Shown: piece by piece, positions 43,441-51,234 of the stretch
How positions within the stretch are numbered: position 1 is the first letter of the stretch
Layout of the letters: every line of letters begins with the position of its first letter
DNA from: Pseudomonadota bacterium
Lineage (GTDB): Bacteria > Myxococcota_A > UBA796 > CAJQPC01
NCBI GenBank assembly: GCA_024228935.1
Contig: JAAESX010000067.1
Coordinates: forward strand, 39,012-103,011
Direction of reading: 5' to 3'
DNA: 64,000 nucleotides
The notes under the pieces: generated by a model
Seen by the model: only the letters and a program-made list of their open reading frames with translations
Databases searched by the model: none
What the model was told of the DNA's origin: nothing
Position numbers and translations under genes: made by a program

Positions 43441-44274
43441 TCAGGAGGCGATCGTCCGGCCGCTCGCTCCGGTTGAGAGCGCCAGCGCGGTCCCCGCTTC
43501 CCAGGCCGCCTTGCGCAGCACACCCAGGCCCACGACCCGGTCTCCGTCGACCGCTTCGCTGGTGATGGTCCCGACCTCGTCGCCGTCGATGGTCACCGTC
43601 GCCCCGATCTGTCCGACCGCGTCCAGCTCGACCGTCGTCAGCCGCTTGTTCACCTTCCCCATGGTGTCCATGCGGTTGATGACCTCCTGGCCCATGTAGC
43701 AGCCCTTGTCGAAGGCGCAGATCCGGTCCCGGAGGTTCATCTCGTGGACGAAGGACTTGTCGGTGAAGTCCGCCGGGAACCGAGGCAGCCCGTTGAGGAT
43801 CCGGCGCCGGTCGTACTCCTCGGGCGTCGCGACGTCCGTCAGCAGCGCTGCTGCCTCGTCGAGCGGAAGGATGTAGTCGACGCCGGGCTCGCCCAGGCGG
43901 TCCGTTCGGGCACGCCAGCCACCCTGGAACGACTCGATGCCGGACTCGGGCCCCTCGCCGCCCAGGACGTGCACCACCCGGTAGGCCGAGGTCAGATCCT
44001 CGAGCTCGATGGGGTCCATGATGATGTACATGTCGAGGCGCTCGGCCGTGCTCTCCGGCTCGGGACCGTCCAGGACGATCAGCGCCTGCTCCTCGCCGAT
44101 GCGCCAGGCGTCCAGCAGGCCGAGAAGGCGGCCCTTGGGATCGGCCATGCCGGAGTGACTCCCCTCGCCCACCGCCAGCTTGCGGAAGTCATTGGTCAGC
44201 ATCGAGTTGCAGTACCGGACGGTGTCGGCGCCCGTGAGACGCAGCACGCCGGGGGTGCCCAGGTCGAAGGTCAT
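43441..44274 (-). CDS. ygfZ: YgfZ/GcvT-domain folate-binding protein
   Basis: 277 residues. The YgfZ signature KGCYMGQEVINRMDT is intact (Cys essential in the family), with the GcvT-like fold VLRLTGADTVRYCNSMLTND at the start. YgfZ/IBA57 proteins help mature or repair [4Fe-4S] enzymes using tetrahydrofolate. Given QueG, ferredoxin and others nearby, a role in cluster assembly is plausible. The ATG at 44274 has GGAG upstream. It lies 64 bases downstream of rpsR on the same strand, after that gene's terminator. Confidence 0.87.
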   Translation of the reverse strand: MTFDLGTPGVLRLTGADTVRYCNSMLTNDFRKLAVGEGSHSGMADPKGRLLGLLDAWRIGEEQALIVLDGPEPESTAERLDMYIIMDPIELEDLTSAYRVVHVLGGEGPESGIESFQGGWRARTDRLGEPGVDYILPLDEAAALLTDVATPEEYDRRRILNGLPRFPADFTDKSFVHEMNLRDRICAFDKGCYMGQEVINRMDTMGKVNKRLTTVELDAVGQIGATVTIDGDEVGTITSEAVDGDRVVGLGVLRKAAWEAGTALALSTGASGRTIAS

Positions 44275-44285
44275 GTCCGCTCCAA

Positions 44286-44316
44286 GGAAAAGAAAAGGGA
44301 GACCCTGGGGCCTCCC
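44286..44316 (-). terminator. Rho-independent terminator of rpsR
   Basis: Minus strand: stem GGGAGGC (44316-44310), six-base loop, GTCTCCC (44303-44297), then TTTTCTTTTCC. Seven paired bases include one G-U, with a T-rich tail. It lies just past the rpsR stop. Confidence 0.85.
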
Positions 44317-44338
44317 TCATTCCAGCGAGTGCCCGGGT

Positions 44339-44545
44339 CTAGTCGACGCGGGTGTAGGGCAGGAGAGCGAGATGACGTGCGCGCTTGATGGCGGTCGTGA
44401 TCTGACGCTGCTGCTTCGCGGAGAGTCCGGTCAGCCGACGGGGCAGGATCTTGCCTCCTTCGGTGAGGAACTTCTTCAGCGTATCGACATCCTTGTAGTC
44501 GATGTTCTCAATCTTGCCGGTGCGCGGTGCGCGGCGACGGGGCAT
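44339..44545 (-). CDS. rpsR: 30S ribosomal protein S18
   Basis: 68 residues with the S18 core: [20 protein letters not shown], then [20 protein letters not shown] and ARHLALLPY. It binds the small subunit near S6 and S11. It has no zinc cysteines. Most bacteria place rpsR with rpsF and rplI; neither is here, so this copy is solitary. A strong ribosome site (AGGAGAGAG) precedes the ATG. Confidence 0.97.
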   Translation of the reverse strand: MPRRRAPRTGKIENIDYKDVDTLKKFLTEGGKILPRRLTGLSAKQQRQITTAIKRARHLALLPYTRVD

Positions 44546-44665
44546 GGTCTCTCTCCTGTGAGTCGACGCGCTCGGCGCCGTGGGCTTGACTCAGGGTCTG
44601 GTTCTGGAACCGGCGGCAAGTAGCGCACCGGACCCGATTCGGCAAGGCCCGCAGGCCGGAAGGAA

Positions 44666-45085
44666 TCAGTCTTCTTCGAGGGCGTCGCGCAGGGCTTGAA
44701 GCGACTGGCGCCACGTCTTGTCCTGGGCCGCACGCTGTTCCTCGTCCTCGAGGAGGCCGCCACCGGAGTGCACGAGCCCCAACCGGGTCTCGTCCCCGTC
44801 TCGGGCGACCGAGAACACGAGCATCGTGCCCTTGGTGACCGAGGGCGAGTTGCTGTCCCAGCGGAGCTCGAACTTGCTGGTGGGGCGGTAGGTCATGATC
44901 GTCCCCACCTCCTCGACCGGCTCGCCGTCGTCGCCTTCGCTGGTGAGCACGATGCGCCCACCCTTGCGGCCGTCGATTCGGGCCTCGTCGGCGTACCAGG
45001 ACGTCCACCCTTCGGCGGTCGTGAGCATGCGCCAGACGGCCCGAGGACCAGCTGCGATGTGGATCTGACGACGGATCGCGGTCAC
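44666..45085 (-). CDS. AHSA1/SRPBCC-family protein
   Basis: 139 residues of the START/Bet v 1-like helix-grip fold: RQIHIAAGPRAVWRMLTTAE, WTSWYADEARID, then EVGTIMTYRPTSKFELRW and the long C-terminal helix (DKTWRQSLQALRDALEE). Relatives activate Hsp90 ATPase or bind hydrophobic ligands. The GTG start is used. It is a separate gene 120 bases upstream of rpsR. Confidence 0.85.
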   Translation of the reverse strand: MTAIRRQIHIAAGPRAVWRMLTTAEGWTSWYADEARIDGRKGGRIVLTSEGDDGEPVEEVGTIMTYRPTSKFELRWDSNSPSVTKGTMLVFSVARDGDETRLGLVHSGGGLLEDEEQRAAQDKTWRQSLQALRDALEED

Positions 45086-45134
45086 ACGCCCTCCAAGCGG
45101 CAGGCCGCACTAACGCGTGGTACGCCTGTGAGCG

Positions 45135-46013
45135 ATGTGGTGGCTCCTCGCTTGCAACGGACCCGGGACAGACACGGCGCTGCCCGAGTCATCGACGGGG
45201 TCCAGCCCGGAGTCGAGCGCGGACTCCGACCTCGTCGACGAGGAGCGGCGAACCGAGGGCAGCGGCGGCGGCTTCGGCTTCCGGCTGGCCACAGACGGGG
45301 AGACCATCTGGACCTCGGCCCCCTGGGGCGACGAGGCCCGCGTGCACGTCCTGGGCGAGGCCGACCCGGTGGCTGTGGGGAGCACGTCGTTCGGGTACAC
45401 GCTCGTCCCCGGGCCCGCGGCCTCCACCCCCTTCGAGGACGACGTCGTCGTCTGGCGGACCGAGCCCATCGAGATGCTGGCGACCGGGACCATGTCGTCG
45501 TTCGAGGGGGTCACGACCGAGCACCCCCTGCCCCCGAGTGACCTGGTGTGGTGGCGGGAGCAGCCTGTCGCCGGCTTCGCGCGCGGGGAGTTCGCGCTCT
45601 GGATCGACGGCCAGTTCGTCGGACGGGACGAGCCGGGCGACGGGGCCGGGAGCTCGCTGTGCGTCACCGACATCGACGGCGATGGCGTCAACGAGCTGCT
45701 CGTCGGCGCCCCCGGGGCCGGGCGGGTCGACGTGTATGTGGATGGCGCTCTTACCCCCTTCCTCGAGGGCACGGGTCGGTTCGGTGCGGCGCTGGACTGC
45801 GGCCCCGGCCGGGTCGCCATCGGCGCCCCCGAGACCGAGCCAGCCCGGTCCGGCGCCGTACACGTCTGGGAGGGCGATCTGGTCGAGGCGCTGGTGGGCG
45901 AGCCGGGAGACCGCCTCGGGACGAGCGTCCTCCTGACCGGCGACCTGGTCTACGCGGGCGCTCCGGGAGGCAGCGCGGCCGACGGAGCCGTGGTCTGCGG
46001 CCTGTTGGAGTAG
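45135..46013 (+). CDS. FG-GAP-repeat lipoprotein with minimal signal
   Basis: 292 residues starting MWWLLACNGPG; Cys7 would be the lipidated residue, an extraordinarily short signal. An in-frame TGA lies two codons upstream, so no longer start exists. An acidic Ser/Asp linker is followed by beta-propeller-like repeats (VTDIDGDGVNELLVGAPGAG). It is likely surface-exposed. Its 3' end overlaps the convergent membrane gene by 64 bases. Confidence 0.7.
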   Translation: MWWLLACNGPGTDTALPESSTGSSPESSADSDLVDEERRTEGSGGGFGFRLATDGETIWTSAPWGDEARVHVLGEADPVAVGSTSFGYTLVPGPAASTPFEDDVVVWRTEPIEMLATGTMSSFEGVTTEHPLPPSDLVWWREQPVAGFARGEFALWIDGQFVGRDEPGDGAGSSLCVTDIDGDGVNELLVGAPGAGRVDVYVDGALTPFLEGTGRFGAALDCGPGRVAIGAPETEPARSGAVHVWEGDLVEALVGEPGDRLGTSVLLTGDLVYAGAPGGSAADGAVVCGLLE

Positions 46014-46510
46014 AGCAGCAGCCCGCCGGGCAGGACCAGGAAGAGGACCCCCGACACCAGCCCGATGAGCAGCAGGCCCGCCCCGAGGAGGAAGCCCGAG
46101 CGTCGGGTGGTACGTCGCGCCCCGCGACGGCCTCGGAGGGCTGTCCAAAGGAGCTGCCCGCCGACGAGCGGCCAGGCCGGCAGCAACTGGACGGCGCCGA
46201 GCGCCATCGCGACGAGCCCGATGATCTCCCACCCGGGCACGGTCAGGAAGCCCACGAGCGGCAGCGTCGCGACCACCGGCAGCACGGGGAGCCAGGGAGC
46301 GCCGCGGTCCGCGGTGACCAGCACCCCGAGTCCGTGCACCCGCATCCGACCGGGCCAGCGACGGAGCCCCGCCCAGCCGACCGCGCCCTGCAGTCCCACG
46401 ACCAGCGCCAACGCGAGGCACAGCAGCACAGCACTGCGCGGCGATGCACCCGCCCATTGGAGGCCCGTGAGCATCCCGGGCAGGACCGCAGCCGAGGCGC
46501 CGATCCTCAT
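45950..46510 (-). CDS. Polytopic membrane protein, 186 aa
   Basis: About four or five hydrophobic helices (LLCLALALVVGLQGAVGWAG; WLPVLPVVATLPLVGFLTV). The last ~20 residues are encoded opposite the 3' end of the FG-GAP lipoprotein and look atypical, so the natural stop may have been lost by a nearby change, or the overlap is real. It overlaps the upstream gene by four bases (ATGA). Function unknown. Confidence 0.5.
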   Translation of the reverse strand: MRIGASAAVLPGMLTGLQWAGASPRSAVLLCLALALVVGLQGAVGWAGLRRWPGRMRVHGLGVLVTADRGAPWLPVLPVVATLPLVGFLTVPGWEIIGLVAMALGAVQLLPAWPLVGGQLLWTALRGRRGARRTTRRSGFLLGAGLLLIGLVSGVLFLVLPGGLLLYSNRPQTTAPSAALPPGAPA

Positions 46511-46998
46511 CCTCGCGACCCAACCACGACCACGGGCCCGACCAGGGCCTCGATCTCGGCGCGAGCCGGCCCGAGTGACAGGCCTGCCACGTCCCGCGCC
46601 TCGATGGCGAAGCGTCCGATGGCGGCGGGCGGGCGGTAGTCGAGCCCGTTCAGGTCGTGCTGGTCGCCGCACGAGCAGTCGAGCGTGCGTGCGCCGCCGT
46701 GCTGCCAGGCCGTGATGGCGCGCCCCAGCAGCGGGACGATGTTGGCGCCGGTCTGCGGGCAGAGCGCGTGGAAGCCTCCCTGCCGGTTGCCGTACAGATA
46801 GGCCCGACCGGGGTGATCGACCCGCAGCAGCTTGAATCCGCCCGGCAGCAGCTCGTCGGCTCGGGGTCCCGGCCCGCCGCGCGTGTGCAGGCCGAGCTCA
46901 CCCAGCGCGTCCATCAGTCCGTCTGGCGCCATACGGTCGGGATCCTCGGGCACGAGCAGGACGTTCAGACGACGGCTCGGCTTGAGTCGTGACGACAC
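46507..46998 (-). CDS. Conserved-looking hypothetical protein with Cys-rich motif
   Basis: 163 residues. FHALCPQTGANIVP and TLDCSCGDQHDLNGLDYRPP offer three cysteines and a His that could bind zinc or a cluster. The flanking sequence is compact alpha/beta. No family is recognised. It starts with GTG at 46998 behind GGAGG and is coupled to the membrane gene. Confidence 0.6.
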   Translation of the reverse strand: MSSRLKPSRRLNVLLVPEDPDRMAPDGLMDALGELGLHTRGGPGPRADELLPGGFKLLRVDHPGRAYLYGNRQGGFHALCPQTGANIVPLLGRAITAWQHGGARTLDCSCGDQHDLNGLDYRPPAAIGRFAIEARDVAGLSLGPARAEIEALVGPVVVVGSRG

Positions 46999-47047
46999 GT
47001 CTCCCTCCTGATCGGATGTTCCCGATGTGGGGTTTATGCTGTGGGGG

Positions 47048-47320
47048 ATGAAGAGCTACGACCCTTTCCGTCTGGACTACCGCGCCGAGCCCGAGCCGGT
47101 GCCGGGACACGTCCAGCCCGCGGCGCGCCTGGTCGACGAAGACGACGACCTGCTGCACTACCCGCGGTTCCCGACATGGGTCCGCGTGAGCGCCGCTGCG
47201 ATGGCTGTCGGCTTCTTCATCGCCACGGCCCTGACCGCCGCCGCATCGGGCGGGACGTACTCCCTCCTGACGGACAGCTGGCTGCCGCCGCTCGAGGAGC
47301 CGGACGTCGCCGCTCGCTGA
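47048..47320 (+). CDS. Small single-span membrane protein, 90 aa
   Basis: One membrane helix near the middle (about 48-65, VSAAAMAVGFFIATALTA) with an acidic N-terminal half. The start is the ATG of KSYDPF at 47048. Function unknown. It converges with the ferredoxin gene after two bases. Confidence 0.6.
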   Translation: MKSYDPFRLDYRAEPEPVPGHVQPAARLVDEDDDLLHYPRFPTWVRVSAAAMAVGFFIATALTAAASGGTYSLLTDSWLPPLEEPDVAAR

Positions 47321-47322
47321 TC

Positions 47323-47721
47323 TCAGGCGTTGAAGAACGCTGGGATCTCGACCTCGATCGGGCCGTGGATGCGCGCCTGACAAGCCAGCCGGTCGCCTCG
47401 AGCGACCGCGTCCGAGCCCAGCACGACCTCCTCGTTCAGATCCATCGGCGCCAGGTGGACCCGCTCGCCGGTCACGCGAACGCGGCACGTGCCGCAGCTG
47501 CATCGGCCACCGCAGAAGCTGTCGATGTCGATGCGCAGGTTCTTCGCGGCCTCGAGCACGGTCTGACCGACGAGCGCGGTCCCCTCGCCCCGATCCCCGA
47601 ACTGGACCGCGACCACGTCGCCCTCGCTCCAAGGCAGCCGAGGACCGACGGCCCGCTCCCGAGCCTTCTTCGCGATGCCTCGAAGCGCGCGTCGGATCCG
47701 TGAGGAGACACTCTCAGCCAT
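47323..47721 (-). CDS. [2Fe-2S] ferredoxin
   Basis: 132 residues: a basic N-terminal helix (RRALRGIAKKARERAV) and a plant/adrenodoxin-like fold. Cluster ligands are Cys70, Cys76, Cys79 (FCGGRCSCGTCRV) and Cys114 (DRLACQARI), spaced C-x5-C-x2-C as in ferredoxin-like domains of RACE proteins. Cys74 is an extra cysteine in the cluster loop. It should transfer electrons to an unidentified partner. The ATG at 47721 is divergent from the sigma factor gene. Confidence 0.87.
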   Translation of the reverse strand: MAESVSSRIRRALRGIAKKARERAVGPRLPWSEGDVVAVQFGDRGEGTALVGQTVLEAAKNLRIDIDSFCGGRCSCGTCRVRVTGERVHLAPMDLNEEVVLGSDAVARGDRLACQARIHGPIEVEIPAFFNA

Positions 47722-47773
47722 GGCGCGACTGTAACCATCGGCCGCGCCTGGCATACGTTGGGTGGGAGGTTCG

Positions 47774-48379
47774 ATGACGTTGGCTGCCACGAAGCCGGAG
47801 ACAGACCTCGAACTCGTCAAGGCGACGCTCGGGGGGGCTACAGCGCGTTCGAGCAGTTGTGCCAGCGCTACTCCGACCGGGTGTACGGGATCGCGCTCGG
47901 AATGGTGCGCAACGACGCGGAGGCACAGGACATCGTCCAGGAGACCTTCCTGTCGGCGCTCCGCAAGCTCCACACGTTCCGACAGGAGAGCCCCTTCCGA
48001 GGCTGGCTGTTCCGGATCGCGAGCAACGCGTCGCTGATGAAGCTCCGCACGCGCCGGGGCCGGCCCGAGGTGTCCCTCGAGGTGCGCCGTCCGGGCTTCG
48101 ACGACGACGGAGGCCACGAGCGCCCGAGCGTCGACTGGTCCCCGATCGCGGGGCAGCTCCTGGAGAACGAAGAGCTCGGGACCCGGCTCCACACCGCGAT
48201 CGACGAGCTTCCTGAGAAGTACCGCCTCGTCCTGCAGATGGCGGACTTCGAGCACCGGAGCATGCGAGAGATTCGGCGAATCGCTCGAGCTCTCGGTGCC
48301 CGCCGTGAAGACCCGCCTCCATCGCGCCCGCTTGTCCGTGCGCGAGTCCTTGACGACCTGCCTCGCCGGAGCACTCTGA
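47774..48379 (+). pseudogene. ECF sigma factor with two compensating frameshifts
   Basis: A conceptual 201-residue ECF sigma factor is split over two frames. Residues 1-20 (TDLELVKATLGG) are in one frame. From a run of seven G (47831-47837) the frame changes to give YSAFEQLCQRYSDRVYGIAL and EAQDIVQETFL (region 2). Around 48271-48276 it shifts back, giving region 4 (ESLELSVPAVKTRLHRARL) and a TGA at 48377-48379. One base appears missing at the G run and one extra near 48274. Either real inactivation or sequence error is possible; neighbours are intact. The anti-sigma gene starts two bases after the stop. Confidence 0.85.
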
Positions 48380-48381
48380 CG

Positions 48382-48654
48382 ATGCCGAACGACCTCAAGA
48401 ACGCGGATGAAACCGCGATGAACTGCGAGACGGTGGTGACCCGCCTCGTGGACTACTACGATGGTGAACTGGACAGCGACACCTCGGCCGCCGTCCGGAG
48501 CCACGTCGACGAATGCCCGGACTGCCAGCACTTCCTCCGGACCTACGAGGCGACCATCGCCCTCGCGGAGCAGAGCTTCGCGGTGGTGATGCCGGACTCG
48601 GTCCGGGCGAGCCTGTCGGAGGCCCTTCGCAAGGAACTTCTCGAGACCGGCTGA
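48382..48654 (+). CDS. Zinc-finger anti-sigma factor
   Basis: 90 residues with the HC2/ZAS anti-sigma motif: MNCETVVTRLVDYYDGELD, then SHVDECPDC (His-x3-Cys-x2-Cys) for zinc. No membrane helix follows, so it is a soluble regulator that binds the adjacent ECF sigma. An apparent fusion to the sigma frame (47758-48654) is an artefact of the frameshifts. It is directly upstream of two TonB-like genes. Confidence 0.88.
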   Translation: MPNDLKNADETAMNCETVVTRLVDYYDGELDSDTSAAVRSHVDECPDCQHFLRTYEATIALAEQSFAVVMPDSVRASLSEALRKELLETG

Positions 48655-50138
48655 CCAGGTGGCCCGAGGCGGTGGCGCTGAGCTTCCTCCTCCACCTGTT
48701 CCTCCTGGCGATCCCTGCGTTCGCCGAGCCCGACGTGCCCGAGGAGCTCCTCGTCGACGATGACGAGGAGCTCGCGCTCGTCGAGCTGATCGAGGTCGAG
48801 CCCGAAGCGTTGAGCGCCGAGGACCCGACCCCTTCGGATGCTCCCGCGCCCACCCCGGGCGAGGTCGAGCCCGACGACGTCACGATCGCGGACGCCGCCA
48901 TTCCCGACACCCCGAAGGAAGAGAAGGTCGTCGATGAAGCCGATCGGCGCGAGGAACGCCATGTCCGACTCGACGACGCCCAGCGGACCTCGGAGGTCGA
49001 CCCGAACACCCATCGCGTGGCCAGCCGGTCGGTCGTGGTGGAGGAGGACGTACGGGCTCCCGTGCCCAGTCTCGAGTGGGGCCCCGAGTCTCCAGGTCAG
49101 GTGGGCGCGCCCGGTCGCATCGGGAACGCCGCCCCCACGAAGCGCAGCGCCGAGAACGCGGACGGCGCTCGTCGCGAGGACGACGCCGAGGAGGTCAACC
49201 GAAAGAAGCAGGCGAAGACCGTCCGGCGCGAAGAGGAGAAGCAGGCCGACGGCACGGATCGCGGCCAGCCCACCGCCGCCGGCAGCAAGAGCCTGGCTGA
49301 GCGTGACGGCGGAAAGGAGGGGCGCGATCTCGCCGGCGAGGGCGCCCGGAAGAAGAGCATCGCCAGCGCGGGCAGACCGGCCGAGCACATCGACGGGAGC
49401 GCACCGTCCCCCGACAAGGCCCCGGATGGCTGGGAGCCCCTCGCCCTTCGCATCGATCCGAGCGAGGGTCGTCCCGCACCGAGCGCGAAGGCCAGCGAGG
49501 TCGAGGGCACGGTGGAGACCGAGACCCAGGTCCCGGTGCTGGCGCGCGAGGAGAAGCGGTCTCGAGCCACCGGAGACGGCGGCGAGGGTGAGTCCCGAGC
49601 CGAGGTCCCCTCGTTCGACGAGGAGTCCCCTGCCCTGGCCGAGCTGGAGGACGAGGGGGAGCCCACGCCCGAGAGCGCCAAGGCCTGGGGCGGCGAGCAG
49701 CTGCTCGACCCGGACACCGAGGCCGGCGCGACCGGGCGAGTGGCCCTGGTCGGGGCCCAGGCGACCACGACCCCGACCAGCGTCGAGCGCGATGTGGACG
49801 ACGGCGACCTGACCCAGGTGTCGGCGCGAGCGCACGAGCTCGGCCCCTACCGCGACTCGCTCGAGGACGGCATCCACAACCGCTGGCTGGAGCTCACGCC
49901 GCTCGAGGTCCGCGCGATGGGACTTCAGGGCACGAGCGTGGTCCGGTTCGAGGTCGACCACAAGGGCCGCGTCGTCACGAAGACGCTGGTCAAGAAGAGC
50001 GGGTACAGCCAGCTCGATCAGGTCGCCCTGGCCTCGATCCCGACGCGCGTCGAGCGGCCTCCGAAGGGCTCGGCGGATCCCGTGTTCGAGCACACGCTGG
50101 AGTTCAGCTACACCGATCGGTGGGCCAGCCGTCAGTAG
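48651..50138 (+). CDS. TonB-like protein with long acidic/charged linker
   Basis: About 495 residues. One N-terminal membrane helix (RWPEAVALSFLLHLFLLAIP) is followed by ~390 residues of low-complexity charged sequence (Glu/Asp/Arg/Lys/Pro) and a C-terminal ~100-residue TonB-type domain (GTSVVRFEVDHKGRVVTKTL, KSGYSQLDQVALASI). The TonB fold carries energy to outer-membrane receptors or links complexes across the periplasm. The start is uncertain: CTG at 48651 overlaps the previous stop (CTGA) and keeps basic residues before the helix; GTG at 48672 is the alternative. Confidence 0.78.
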   Translation: MTRWPEAVALSFLLHLFLLAIPAFAEPDVPEELLVDDDEELALVELIEVEPEALSAEDPTPSDAPAPTPGEVEPDDVTIADAAIPDTPKEEKVVDEADRREERHVRLDDAQRTSEVDPNTHRVASRSVVVEEDVRAPVPSLEWGPESPGQVGAPGRIGNAAPTKRSAENADGARREDDAEEVNRKKQAKTVRREEEKQADGTDRGQPTAAGSKSLAERDGGKEGRDLAGEGARKKSIASAGRPAEHIDGSAPSPDKAPDGWEPLALRIDPSEGRPAPSAKASEVEGTVETETQVPVLAREEKRSRATGDGGEGESRAEVPSFDEESPALAELEDEGEPTPESAKAWGGEQLLDPDTEAGATGRVALVGAQATTTPTSVERDVDDGDLTQVSARAHELGPYRDSLEDGIHNRWLELTPLEVRAMGLQGTSVVRFEVDHKGRVVTKTLVKKSGYSQLDQVALASIPTRVERPPKGSADPVFEHTLEFSYTDRWASRQ

Positions 50139-50186
50139 GCGCCTCGAAGTGCCTCCGCGCGCGTCATACTGGGTGCTGGTGCACGC

Positions 50187-51218
50187 ATGAGCCGCTCACG
50201 TCGCAAGGTCCGCGAGGCCTGGGTCGCTCGCCTCCTCACGTGGGGGGCGGTGTCGCTGTTCGTGCACGTGCTGTTCCTCGCCGTCATGGACCCGATCTGG
50301 CCGTGGCTCAACGACCACCCCGACAGTGACGCCAGCGTGCCCCCCTCGCTGGTGTTCCTCGAGCCCATGGAGATCGAGGATCCGGAGAACCCCGAGCCGG
50401 AGACACCGGAGTTCCGTGGGCAGATCGTCGACATGCCCGAGCCGACCGAGAAGGAGAAGCCGGACGACGCCGACTACCTCGCCGAGTACGACCAGACGGT
50501 GCCCGAGGAGATGCGCAGCGAGAAGTTCCGCATCAACCCCGAGGTGGTCTCGCCGGAGTTCAGCCGCGAGGACAAGCTCGAGATGGAGGACCTGGTCGAC
50601 CTCAACATCGAGGAGAAGAGCACCGGAGCCCAGGTCGGGAACGACAGCTTCGATCCGGACCGCCACGGCCGGCTCGCCTCGCTCCCCTCGCCCTATGCGG
50701 TGACCAACAAGGACGGACTGCAGAAGCCGACGGCGGCGTCGCACAGCACCTCGGCCATCGCCGGAGCTCCGAACAACGACAAGCTCGACGAGGCGGTCGG
50801 CAACCGCACGCTCCTGAACACCAACGAGTACCTGTACGCCGCGTACATGCAGCAGATCCGGCGCCTGGTGAACTTCTACTGGCAGCAGAACCTGGACAAC
50901 CTGCCGCGCACCACGCCACTCGCGAAGAGCGAGTACGTCACGGTCGTCGAGGTGACCCTGACCTCGACGGGCGCCCTGGACTCCATCGTCATCGCGGGCA
51001 AGTCCGGCTCGGACCCGGTCGACAACTGCGTCGTCGAGGCGTTCCGGATCGCCGGTCCGTTCCCCCCGCCGCCCGAGCAGCTGGTCGATGGCGAGGGCCG
51101 CGCTCGGATCCCCGACTTCGCGTTCACGCTGAACATCGGCCAGGCCAAGGCCCAGTACGAGGGCATCGACCCGCGGAGTGGCGTCCAGTTCCCGGGCATC
51201 CTGAAGGCGCCCCGCTAG
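50187..51218 (+). CDS. TonB-like protein, second copy
   Basis: 343 residues. A basic N-terminus (MSRSRRKVREAWVARLL) precedes one membrane helix (18-40). A Pro/Glu-rich periplasmic spacer (about 55-130) and a TonB C-terminal-like domain (YVTVVEVTLTSTGALDSIVI, ending FPGILKAPR) follow. Such paired TonB/AgmX-like proteins in myxobacteria can serve motility or uptake complexes; ExbB/ExbD partners are not in the window. It lies 48 bases after the first copy. Confidence 0.8.
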   Translation: MSRSRRKVREAWVARLLTWGAVSLFVHVLFLAVMDPIWPWLNDHPDSDASVPPSLVFLEPMEIEDPENPEPETPEFRGQIVDMPEPTEKEKPDDADYLAEYDQTVPEEMRSEKFRINPEVVSPEFSREDKLEMEDLVDLNIEEKSTGAQVGNDSFDPDRHGRLASLPSPYAVTNKDGLQKPTAASHSTSAIAGAPNNDKLDEAVGNRTLLNTNEYLYAAYMQQIRRLVNFYWQQNLDNLPRTTPLAKSEYVTVVEVTLTSTGALDSIVIAGKSGSDPVDNCVVEAFRIAGPFPPPPEQLVDGEGRARIPDFAFTLNIGQAKAQYEGIDPRSGVQFPGILKAPR

Positions 51219-51234
51219 GGCCGGGACCTGGCGG

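Noticed and set aside
47758..48654. A single 298-aa sigma/anti-sigma fusion protein
   Set aside because: The frame lacks the true sigma N-terminus and region 4; both are found in another frame, and the anti-sigma has its own ATG at 48382.
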